This document shows positions 44,958-52,564 of a stretch of 64,000 nucleotides of DNA, piece after piece; the stretch's first letter is position 1, and each line of letters begins with the position of its first letter. The notes beneath the pieces were generated by a model. The model was not told the origin of the DNA. It was given only the letters and a program-made list of their open reading frames with translations, and did no database searches. Origin of the DNA: Cryobacterium sp. Y11 (GTDB lineage Bacteria > Actinomycetota > Actinomycetes > Actinomycetales > Microbacteriaceae); the NCBI RefSeq assembly GCF_002929535.1, contig NZ_PJJO01000058.1, forward strand, positions 62,001-126,000, read 5' to 3'. Position numbers and translations under genes: made by a program.

Positions 44958-47093
44958 GTGCACGGAATCGTTGTTTACAGCTCGGGCCAACCGGCCGAGG
45001 GCATTGTCGTCACCAATGGCCACCACGTTACCCAGACCGATATGTCCGGTCTATTCACCCTGCCGCGTGCGGGTTCCTTTGTCGTGATCACGCGGCCCTC
45101 TGGGTACACCGCGACCCCATGGTGGGTCCCGACGCCGGCGGGCGACGAGACCGAGATCCGCTTCGAACTACTGGAAACTCCCCAGTCTCTCCCTTACGAG
45201 TTTGTGCACCTCACCGATACGCACCTGACGGTTCCGAAAGATGCTGCGGATGCGGATCAGTCTGGACTGTACCGCGAAGGCAGCCTTCCCGACCAGGTGC
45301 GTGATTTTCTCACCCGGCTGCCGGAATATGCGCCGAATGCGCAAAGCATTTTCGTCACGGGTGACCTCGTCGACAATGGCGTTACTGAGGAATACGAAGC
45401 GTACGTCGACGTGCTGACGTCGAGCCCGGTGCCCGTGCACCTTATTCCCGGAAACCACGACCACATGAACGGGCGCCGCGGCGCCATCATCAGCCGCAAC
45501 AACTATCTCACCAATGATGGAACGCCCGAGCTGTATGAACGCTACTTCGGGCCACGTTGGTACAGCTTCGATGTCGCTGGGCTGCACGTGGTCACACTCG
45601 ATTGGCACACCCATGAGCTCGGTATCGACCACGACATGCAGAACGACTGGGTGCGGGCAGACCTTCAGGCTCGGCCAGAAGGCAGCCCTTGGATCTTACT
45701 GTTCCATGACCAGCCGAATTTCTCCATTATCGAGCAGTTGCCGTGGTTACCGAAGGCAACTTTTTCGGGCCACTGGCACACGTCGAGGGTCGTCGAGGTT
45801 GACGGTACGCTGCACGTAAACAGCCCCACCACGTTCTTCGCAAGCCTCGACTACAGTCCGCCGGCTTACCGCCTTGTCACCTGGGACGGCGAAAATATCA
45901 CGTTGAAGACGCAGACCCTGCTGACCGTTCCCGTTCCCGATGCCCTCGGCGATGTTTCTACGTCTACTTTCGCGGCGACGAGCAACCGGTCAGACGATTC
46001 CGCCGTACTGTGGCGGGCCGAACTCGGTGGTGCCGGCCACCGGCAGCGTGCATCCGTTGACGGCGACCTCGTTCTCGCCGGTGGTCAAATCGAGGATCGT
46101 GCGGCCGGAACTGTTGAGGCCTTTGATCTGGCCACCGGGGCGCTGGTCTGGCGAGCACACACTGCCTCGGCAGTGAAGACGACACCGGCCGCCGCCGAGA
46201 ACGTTGTCGTGGCTGCCGAGGTGAGCGGCGACCTGACCGGGTTTGATCGCAGCACCGGTGAGGTCATCTGGAGCTTGAAATCAAGTGATCCGCTACGCCG
46301 TTTTGCCTGGGGTAGCCCAACGGTTGCCAACGGAATGGTCTACCTCGGTGACCAGTCCGACTTGCGCGCCGTAGACATCCGCACCGGCGAAGTAATCTGG
46401 CGTCGCACGGACCTTTCGCCGCACCACAACCTCGTGAACCACTCGGCGCCGCTGCTGGTCGATGATCTGTTGGTGATGGGCTTCTGGCCCACGCCCGCGC
46501 ATCCAATCGGTCTCGATGCTGGAACAGGCGAGTCCGTGTGGAACCGCGGCGACTGGGATGGCACGGATCCCTTCCTCGCACTGAAGCGGATGCTCATCAT
46601 GGGCACGGCCAGCTATGACTCACAAACTGACACTGTCCTCATGCCGGCGTATGGCAACACCACCCGCGTAAATAGGACAACAGGCGCAACGATCTGGACG
46701 CAGCCGCACCAGGGCGGGTTCAGCCCGGCTACGCCAGTCATCACGGATGCGGGCTACGTCGTTACGGTGACGGGTCACGGGCTGCGACTGCTGGAGCGCG
46801 AAACCGGACAGACCCTCTGGGACCTGCCAATCACGGGAGCCGCCCCCTTCCCCATGGCGTCGTACACAAAAATTCCGCACCCGGTAATAGCTGCACCACT
46901 CCTCGTTGGTGTGCACCTGATACTGCCCGGCCTCGACGGGATCGTTCGCCGCATCGACCTTGAAGGAAACGTTATCGGGCAGACCCAACTCGCCTCACCG
47001 ATCGCCGCGAGTCTCGTGGAGGCGGGCGACCGCCTCATTGCTGTTGGCGTTGATGGCAACGTGCTCGCTCTGTCCCGAGACATTGCGTCATGA
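44958..47093 (+). CDS. Calcineurin-like phosphodiesterase fused to a PQQ-type beta-propeller
   Basis: A 711-residue protein without a signal peptide. Residues 1-75 are an Ig-like MetallophosN domain. Residues 80-300 are the metallophosphoesterase with FVHLTDTHL (Asp 87, His 89), VTGDLVDNG (135-141), PGNHDH (165-169), LLFHDQP and SGHWHTS (near 271). Residues 350-711 form repeated PQQ-like blades (AFDLATGALVWRA, GFDRSTGEVIWSL, AVDIRTGEVIWRR, LLERETGQTLWDL). The GTG start follows AGAAGGAA. It opens the Ugp-like operon, and its stop overlaps the first permease gene by ATGA. Confidence 0.9.
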   Translation: MHGIVVYSSGQPAEGIVVTNGHHVTQTDMSGLFTLPRAGSFVVITRPSGYTATPWWVPTPAGDETEIRFELLETPQSLPYEFVHLTDTHLTVPKDAADADQSGLYREGSLPDQVRDFLTRLPEYAPNAQSIFVTGDLVDNGVTEEYEAYVDVLTSSPVPVHLIPGNHDHMNGRRGAIISRNNYLTNDGTPELYERYFGPRWYSFDVAGLHVVTLDWHTHELGIDHDMQNDWVRADLQARPEGSPWILLFHDQPNFSIIEQLPWLPKATFSGHWHTSRVVEVDGTLHVNSPTTFFASLDYSPPAYRLVTWDGENITLKTQTLLTVPVPDALGDVSTSTFAATSNRSDDSAVLWRAELGGAGHRQRASVDGDLVLAGGQIEDRAAGTVEAFDLATGALVWRAHTASAVKTTPAAAENVVVAAEVSGDLTGFDRSTGEVIWSLKSSDPLRRFAWGSPTVANGMVYLGDQSDLRAVDIRTGEVIWRRTDLSPHHNLVNHSAPLLVDDLLVMGFWPTPAHPIGLDAGTGESVWNRGDWDGTDPFLALKRMLIMGTASYDSQTDTVLMPAYGNTTRVNRTTGATIWTQPHQGGFSPATPVITDAGYVVTVTGHGLRLLERETGQTLWDLPITGAAPFPMASYTKIPHPVIAAPLLVGVHLILPGLDGIVRRIDLEGNVIGQTQLASPIAASLVEAGDRLIAVGVDGNVLALSRDIAS

Positions 47094-48043
47094 CTACACT
47101 GACTCGGACTCGGACTCGGACTCGGACTCGCGACGAGAAAATTGTTTCCTCCGACAACTTGCCACTGCGACCGCCCAGGCACGCCCGAACGAACCTTGTT
47201 CCGGTTCTCTTTCTGCTGCCGGCCGGCATCGGCATCGGCATCTTTGTGATCGTTCCTGCAATTCTGTCGCTCGCTGCCAGTTTCTTCTCCGTGCCGCTCA
47301 CCGGCGGCGCGTGGCAATGGGTGGGCCTGACCAATTACGTACGGGTACTGACCGACTCTGCCGTACTTCAGGCCATCGGCAACACCTTCGTCTACTCGGT
47401 GATCACCATCGTGCCCAGTCTCGCGATCGGGCTAGGACTGGCGCTCCTGGCGAATTCAGTGGTGAGAGGGCGCGCTTTTGTGCGAACAGCATTGTTCCTG
47501 CCGATGACCGCCAACCTGGTGGCAATGGCAGTTGTGTTTCGTTGGCTGTTCGCCTTTCAGGGCGGTTTCATCAATCAGATGCTGGGTTTCGCCGGATTCG
47601 GGTCCGTCAATTGGCTCGGCGACACGAGCACCTCGCTGCTCACCCTCGCTTTGGTCGGCGTATGGCGTAGCGCTTCTTTTAGCATGATGATCTTCTTCGC
47701 CGGACTCGCCACAGTTCCCGGCACCATCCATGAGGCCACCAGGGCCGAGGGCATTCGGGGCTGGACAAAACTGACCCGCATCACGCTTCCCATCATGAAA
47801 CCCACCGTTGTCTTCGCCACGGTCGTCGCCGTGCTCGGCTCGGTTCAGGTCTTCGACACCATCAACGTAATGACGCAGGGCGGTCCGCAAGGATCCAGCG
47901 AAACGATTCTCACCATGACCTGGAAACTCGGCTTCGGCTACTTCGATCTCGGTGCAGCTTCCGCGCTCTCGTTCCTGCTTCTTGTCGTGCTCGTCGGCAT
48001 CGGGCTCATTCAGCGCCGCGTACTCGCAGGAGGTCACAAATGA
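47090..48043 (+). CDS. CUT1-type ABC permease (UgpA-like)
   Basis: A 317-residue permease. The first residues MTTLTRTRTRTRTRDEK are encoded by a hexanucleotide repeat. Six helices follow, and the EAA loop is TIHEATRAEGIRGWTKLTRI (about 207-226). FVRTALFLPMTANLVAMAVV and VFDTINVMTQGGPQGSSE are typical of the glycerol-phosphate/sugar family. It is coupled at both ends by ATGA overlaps. Confidence 0.9.
   Translation: MTTLTRTRTRTRTRDEKIVSSDNLPLRPPRHARTNLVPVLFLLPAGIGIGIFVIVPAILSLAASFFSVPLTGGAWQWVGLTNYVRVLTDSAVLQAIGNTFVYSVITIVPSLAIGLGLALLANSVVRGRAFVRTALFLPMTANLVAMAVVFRWLFAFQGGFINQMLGFAGFGSVNWLGDTSTSLLTLALVGVWRSASFSMMIFFAGLATVPGTIHEATRAEGIRGWTKLTRITLPIMKPTVVFATVVAVLGSVQVFDTINVMTQGGPQGSSETILTMTWKLGFGYFDLGAASALSFLLLVVLVGIGLIQRRVLAGGHK
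47102..47130 (+). repeat. ACTCGG hexanucleotide repeat in the permease start
   Basis: Four full ACTCGG units and a partial fifth lie just after the ATG of the UgpA-like gene and encode alternating Thr-Arg. Copy-number change would lengthen or shorten the tail without shifting frame. Confidence 0.85.
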
Positions 48044-48861
48044 TTTACGTGTTTCGAACCGGACGATGGCTGTTCATTGCCTTGGCCGTTCTGGTGTCGC
48101 TCTTTCCCTTTTATTGGATGATGCGGACCGCCGTTTCGCCCGCAGACGAGGTGTTCTTCGACGGCCTGTCCTTCATCCCGTCGAGCCTGGACTGGTCGAA
48201 TTTCGCCCGAGCTTGGACGGACGCTAACCTCGGCCAGGCGATCCTCGTCGGATCTGCCATGACGCTGTCGATTCTCGCTCTCCAACTCATCACCTGCATT
48301 CCCGCGGCTTATGTGCTCGCAAAGGTTCGCATGCGTGGGGTCGGAATCGCACTCGCGATCGTCATCGCCTGTCTGCTCGTCCCCGGACAAGTCAGCCTGA
48401 TTCCCATCTTCATTGGAATCAATACCGTTGGCCTCGCCGACTCCCTCCCCGGCCTGATTTTGCCCTATATGACCAGCGCGTTCGGGATCTTTCTCCTCCG
48501 CCAGCAGATGATGGCCATTCCCGATTCCCTCATGGATGCGGCACGCACCGACGGGTTGGGCCACGTACGAACTCTGTACAACGTGGTCATTCCCATGGCC
48601 GCACCCGGTATCGCGGCTTTCAGCGTGTTCTCCGTGTTCACTCACTGGAACGACTACATGTGGCCGCTACTGATCGCCCGTAGCCCCGACCTCGCCACTC
48701 CGCCCCTGGCGCTTGCGGTCTTTCAACAGGCCGATGCTGGGTTCGACTACTCGGCCCTGGCGGCAGGAGCCGCAATCGTGACCGCACCCGTTATCATCCT
48801 CTTCCTCGTGGCGCAGAAGCGCTTCGTTCAGGGAATGAGCGGAGCAGAGATCCCCGGCTGA
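48040..48861 (+). CDS. CUT1-type ABC permease (UgpE-like)
   Basis: A 273-residue permease with the EAA loop SLMDAARTDGLGHVRTLYNV (about 163-182) and six helices. The segment HWNDYMWPLLIARSPDLATP near 204-223 is conserved in MalG/UgpE proteins. Its ATG overlaps the preceding stop. Confidence 0.9.
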   Translation: MIYVFRTGRWLFIALAVLVSLFPFYWMMRTAVSPADEVFFDGLSFIPSSLDWSNFARAWTDANLGQAILVGSAMTLSILALQLITCIPAAYVLAKVRMRGVGIALAIVIACLLVPGQVSLIPIFIGINTVGLADSLPGLILPYMTSAFGIFLLRQQMMAIPDSLMDAARTDGLGHVRTLYNVVIPMAAPGIAAFSVFSVFTHWNDYMWPLLIARSPDLATPPLALAVFQQADAGFDYSALAAGAAIVTAPVIILFLVAQKRFVQGMSGAEIPG

Positions 48862-48949
48862 CCGTGCACAATGCAAACGAGTCTCGTCACTTTTCCCGCA
48901 TTTTTCCCTAAGATCCGCTCGGCCCTTCGCACACATAGGAGTTATTAGC

Positions 48950-50260
48950 ATGATGCCTAACCGTCTCTCTCTCGCATTCGGGGCTCTCGCCGCCGGTTCA
49001 ATTCTCTTGTCAGGATGTGCCGCTTCTTCGGCGGCTTCGGCCCCCGAAGCCTCCGTCGCTACGGCAGCCAACATCGCCGACTGTGACCCAGCAGCGAACA
49101 CCATCACCGCCACGTACGGGCTGATGGCAGCTGAGGCCATGGAGATCGCCACTGCCAATTTGCAGGAGACCTATCCCGAGCTCACCATCAAGGCCACCCC
49201 GCCCTCGACGTCTGACTACAACGAACTCACCAAAACCGTCGTTGCTGACATCGCGGTGGGTAACCGCCCGGATCTCATCATGACGGGGCTTGGCCAGCTG
49301 CAATTCTGGGTTGACACCTATTCACCGGCACCCATTGATGTTTCCGCGTTGCGCCCTACCTATAAAACCCAGTTTTTGGGAGCTGGCACAGTTGATGGAA
49401 CGGTCTATTTGGCTACTAACCAAATCTCCGCCACCGTCTTGCTCGTCAACCAAGACGCCCTTGACTCCGCAAATGCGGGTGAGGCGAAAGACATTAGAAC
49501 CCTAGATGATCTCGTCGCAGCAGCTGAGAAAGTCACCGCTGACACAGGCAAGCCGTCGATTACCATTCCAACCGAAACTTTGCCGGACTGGTTTAGCCAA
49601 GCCCTGGTGCAGGGTTCGGGAGAAACGTACGTGAATGCCGATGGCACGGCCGGTTTTGGGTCTGAGAAGGCCATTGAAGCACTTTCTATCTGGCCAACCC
49701 TCAAAAATAATGGTCTTGAACTCGGCGTCGTCAATGACCAAGACGCCATTGCCCAGTTCATTGGAGGAAATGCAGCGTTCCTCGTTAGGACTACGTCAAA
49801 TATCGCCATGATCCAGGAAGGCATCGGCGACGCGTTCGACTGGATGCCGGTCGACCTGCCCAGTGTCGAAGGAAACGAAGAAGGCTCCCTACCCGCCGGT
49901 GGCAACGGCTGGATCGTTCTCAGCGAAGACGCCTGCCGCGCAGCGTACTCTAATGCCCTGATCGCGGAGTTACTCTCCCCGGAGGCCGTCTCCGCCGCCA
50001 GCGGCACGTCACGCAGCTATATTCCAGTCGACACCGAGTCCGGCGAGTCCCTCCTCTCCAGCGACGCCGCGACGAAGCAGCTGACCTACGCGTGGAGCTA
50101 CGACAAGCCGCTTACTCCGTGGGGTGGGTTCGCCGGAAAGGACACCATGGAGGTCTTCGACACGGTTCGCCTGATGGCTCAGAAACTCCAGTCGGGTGCC
50201 GACGCCACGGAAACGGTGAACGAGGCCGTCACGAACATCGACCTGATTGTGAGCGAATAA
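48950..50260 (+). CDS. ABC substrate-binding lipoprotein (UgpB-like)
   Basis: A 436-residue lipoprotein (lipobox LLSGCAASS). It shows LQETYPELTIKATPPSTSDY, RPDLIMTGLGQLQFWVDTYS and TIPTETLPDWFSQALVQGSG, a family 1 binding protein of the carbohydrate/glycerophosphate group. ATAGGAGTTATTAGC precedes the ATG. Base composition around 49.3-49.8 kb is a little less GC-rich than in the neighbours. The ligand is inferred to be phosphorylated from the two hydrolase genes of the operon. Confidence 0.87.
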   Translation: MMPNRLSLAFGALAAGSILLSGCAASSAASAPEASVATAANIADCDPAANTITATYGLMAAEAMEIATANLQETYPELTIKATPPSTSDYNELTKTVVADIAVGNRPDLIMTGLGQLQFWVDTYSPAPIDVSALRPTYKTQFLGAGTVDGTVYLATNQISATVLLVNQDALDSANAGEAKDIRTLDDLVAAAEKVTADTGKPSITIPTETLPDWFSQALVQGSGETYVNADGTAGFGSEKAIEALSIWPTLKNNGLELGVVNDQDAIAQFIGGNAAFLVRTTSNIAMIQEGIGDAFDWMPVDLPSVEGNEEGSLPAGGNGWIVLSEDACRAAYSNALIAELLSPEAVSAASGTSRSYIPVDTESGESLLSSDAATKQLTYAWSYDKPLTPWGGFAGKDTMEVFDTVRLMAQKLQSGADATETVNEAVTNIDLIVSE

Positions 50261-50264
50261 CAAC

Positions 50265-51368
50265 ATGACCGCGGTCAAGATTTTCGGAATTCACAAGTCT
50301 TTTGCCGAGGTGAAAGCCCTCGACGGGATCGACCTGACCATCGAGGATGGCGAAAACTTCGCCATCCTCGGGCCGTCCGGGTCAGGCAAATCCACGTTGC
50401 TCCACATCATCGCAGGGCTGGAAGAGCCCGACAAGGGAACAGTCGCATTCAACGGGGTCGCTCAGAATGGCATCCCTCCGCATAAGCGAGACGCTGCGAT
50501 CGTGTTCCAGCATTTCGCGCTGTACCCGCACCTCTCATCCTTAGAAAACATCACGCTTGGCCTCCGTCACGGACTCGGTTTAACTAAGCAAGTGGCGAAC
50601 AAACGGGCCGTTGATGTAGCCGACAGGATGCAGGTAAAGCATCTCCTGAACCGAAAACCCAAAGAAATGTCAGGCGGTCAGCGCCAACGAATCGCTCTCG
50701 CCAGAGCTTTGGCCAGGCAAAGCGGCATCGTTCTTCTGGACGAGCCACTATCCGGCCTGGACGCCCAGCTGCATGCCGTACTCCGACTCGAAATCGCCAC
50801 CTTGCTGCGTTCAGTTGGGGCCACCGGCATCAACGTCACCCATGACCAGCTCGATGCCATGGCCATGGCCGATCGAATCGCCGTCATCAACCTGGGACAC
50901 ATCGAACAGCTCGGAACACCCGATGAGCTGTACGCCGTGCCCCAGACGCTGTTCGTCGCATCATTCATCGGGTCACCGCCGATGAACCTCGTGAAAGTCG
51001 ATGAGTTGACCGGCGAGTCGGCTTTTGGCCAACATTCCAGCGCTGCGATGACGGAGGCGCTGACGCTCGGCGTACGGGCCGAACACCTCACCCTCACGAC
51101 TGACTCCGCCACCTACGGTGCCTGGGCGATATCCGGAGTTGTCGGGCTTGTCGAACCAACGGGGAAAGATCGCATCGTACGGTTGACCAGCGACTCCGGT
51201 CATGCGGTCACGTTTCGCTGCGAGGTTGCAGACACTCCCTCACCGGGCACACGGGTGACGGTGCAGTGTGATCCACGCCTCGTGCACGTCTATTCGCAAA
51301 AGACCGGACATCGAGTCGGAACAGCAGAATCTGTCGGAATCACGCTCCGTCAGCCGGTCGCCGCGTGA
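50265..51368 (+). CDS. ABC ATP-binding protein (UgpC/MsmK-like)
   Basis: A 367-residue ATPase with intact motifs: Walker A ILGPSGSGKST, signature MSGGQRQRIALARALAR, Walker B IVLLDEPLSGLDA and H-loop NVTHDQLDAMAM. A C-terminal TOBE region follows (about 240-360). It starts 4 bp after the binding-protein gene. Since the CUT1 operon at 31-34.6 kb lacks an ATPase, this one could in principle serve it too. Confidence 0.93.
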   Translation: MTAVKIFGIHKSFAEVKALDGIDLTIEDGENFAILGPSGSGKSTLLHIIAGLEEPDKGTVAFNGVAQNGIPPHKRDAAIVFQHFALYPHLSSLENITLGLRHGLGLTKQVANKRAVDVADRMQVKHLLNRKPKEMSGGQRQRIALARALARQSGIVLLDEPLSGLDAQLHAVLRLEIATLLRSVGATGINVTHDQLDAMAMADRIAVINLGHIEQLGTPDELYAVPQTLFVASFIGSPPMNLVKVDELTGESAFGQHSSAAMTEALTLGVRAEHLTLTTDSATYGAWAISGVVGLVEPTGKDRIVRLTSDSGHAVTFRCEVADTPSPGTRVTVQCDPRLVHVYSQKTGHRVGTAESVGITLRQPVAA

Positions 51369-52027
51369 TGGATTCACCTTCTACCACGTTGGCGTTGGCC
51401 GACACTATGGTGTTGTTTGATTGGAATGGCACGGTCGTGCTCGACGCCGACCGTGCCCGCGCGTCGCTGAATTCAGTGCTCGCGGCGCGATCGTTAGGAA
51501 CACTCAACAACGAAGAGTTCTCCCAACAATTCCGACTCCCCATGCGAACAATGTTTCGCGATCTCGGCGTGCACTCCCTTGACCTCGATCAGGCCGAAGC
51601 GGAATGGAACGACCAGATGACCCAGATGTCTACCTGCCTTCGAGCAGGAACCAACGCTGCTTTGCTGGAACTCTCAGCAGCAGGAGCATGGTTAGGCGTT
51701 GTGTCTGCTGCATCGGCTGCAGCTGTTCAATTTGACCAACGATCACTTTCGGTACCCTCAGTGTTGGACACCGTCGATGCCAAGGTCGCTGACAAGGTCG
51801 TGCAACTCTCCAAGCATCGCAATCGTCGCGACCGCGCCTTCTACGTTGGCGACACCGCGTACGACATGCGCTCCGCCACCGCCGCAGGATACATTCCCAT
51901 CGGGGTTGCAGGCGGATACGCTCCCGAGGATGTGCTGTGGGAAGCCGGTGCAGTGCACATCGTGGAATCACTGCGCGAAATCATGGCCATCGTTTCTGAC
52001 TCCGCCGATCAGGCGGCGTCACGGTGA
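51365..52027 (+). CDS. HAD-superfamily hydrolase
   Basis: A 220-residue HAD protein. Motif I reads VLFDWNGTVV, so the second aspartate of DxD, the usual general acid/base, is replaced by Asn. VVSAASAAAV (motif II), a lysine region near 150-155 and YVGDTAYDMRSA (motif IV) are present. It likely acts on the product of the phosphodiesterase in the same operon. The GTG start (or an ATG three bases later) overlaps the ATPase stop. Confidence 0.82.
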   Translation: MMDSPSTTLALADTMVLFDWNGTVVLDADRARASLNSVLAARSLGTLNNEEFSQQFRLPMRTMFRDLGVHSLDLDQAEAEWNDQMTQMSTCLRAGTNAALLELSAAGAWLGVVSAASAAAVQFDQRSLSVPSVLDTVDAKVADKVVQLSKHRNRRDRAFYVGDTAYDMRSATAAGYIPIGVAGGYAPEDVLWEAGAVHIVESLREIMAIVSDSADQAASR

Positions 52028-52097
52028 AGTATCATTCCCACGGCGGCTTACCCCGTTGAAGCGGCCGGGATAGCCAGAACCATTACCGAGCAGTAGC

Positions 52098-52472
52098 TTA
52101 CGACAGGGTGGACGGGGTGCAGCAGGCCTCAACGCCGAGGGGGCTGCTGGCTACCACCGTAGCCAGCATGCGCAGGGGGGTCGCCAGATTTTCACAGCAC
52201 AACTCGTACACATTGCTGCGTCCCTGCGGCGTGACGCTGACCAGCTGCTGCTCTCGAAGTGGTGTCAGGTGATGGCTGACGAGGGTCTGGCTCATTCCCG
52301 TCGCATCGGTCAGCTCCCGCACGGTCTTCGGTCCCTCGGCCAAAAGAAGTACCAGGTGCAGCCGATTCGGGTCGGACAGCGCTCGAAGTGAGGGCGACAA
52401 AATCTGCGCCTGCTCGGCCGGAGAGCGAAGCTCGTCGTGGGTTATCAGTTGCACATCTAGACCTTGCCGCAT
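52098..52472 (-). CDS. ArsR-family metalloregulator
   Basis: A 124-residue winged-helix repressor. It shows LRALSDPNRLHLVLLLAEGP and GMSQTLVSHHLTPLREQQLV (recognition helix). Cysteine pairs lie in ELCCENL and at the C terminus EACCTPS, which are possible metalloid ligands. It is divergent from a flavoprotein with a Cys-Cys-rich tail. On the minus strand TTGACA (52506-52501) and TAATTA (52483-52478) are 17 bp apart, only six bases from the ATG, so the mRNA may be leaderless. Confidence 0.9.
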   Translation of the reverse strand: MRQGLDVQLITHDELRSPAEQAQILSPSLRALSDPNRLHLVLLLAEGPKTVRELTDATGMSQTLVSHHLTPLREQQLVSVTPQGRSNVYELCCENLATPLRMLATVVASSPLGVEACCTPSTLS

Positions 52473-52473
52473 G

Positions 52474-52520
52474 ACAGTAATTATTACACACGGAATTTGT
52501 TGTCAACAGTAATCACTGTT
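52474..52520. promoter_or_regulatory. ArsR operator candidates
   Basis: AACAGTAATCACTGTT (52505-52520) is a perfect 6-bp-arm palindrome overlapping the -35 of the ArsR gene. A related half, GACAGTAATTATTAC, lies at 52473-52487 beside the ArsR start. Both share ACAGTAAT. Confidence 0.6.
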
Positions 52521-52564
52521 ATCGTCTGTCTTGTTTGTTGATTACGAGATGGATGGGAATCGTG

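Noticed and set aside
52028..52097. Terminator between the HAD and ArsR genes
   Set aside because: Only weak GC-rich pairing was found, with no clear stem and no T run.
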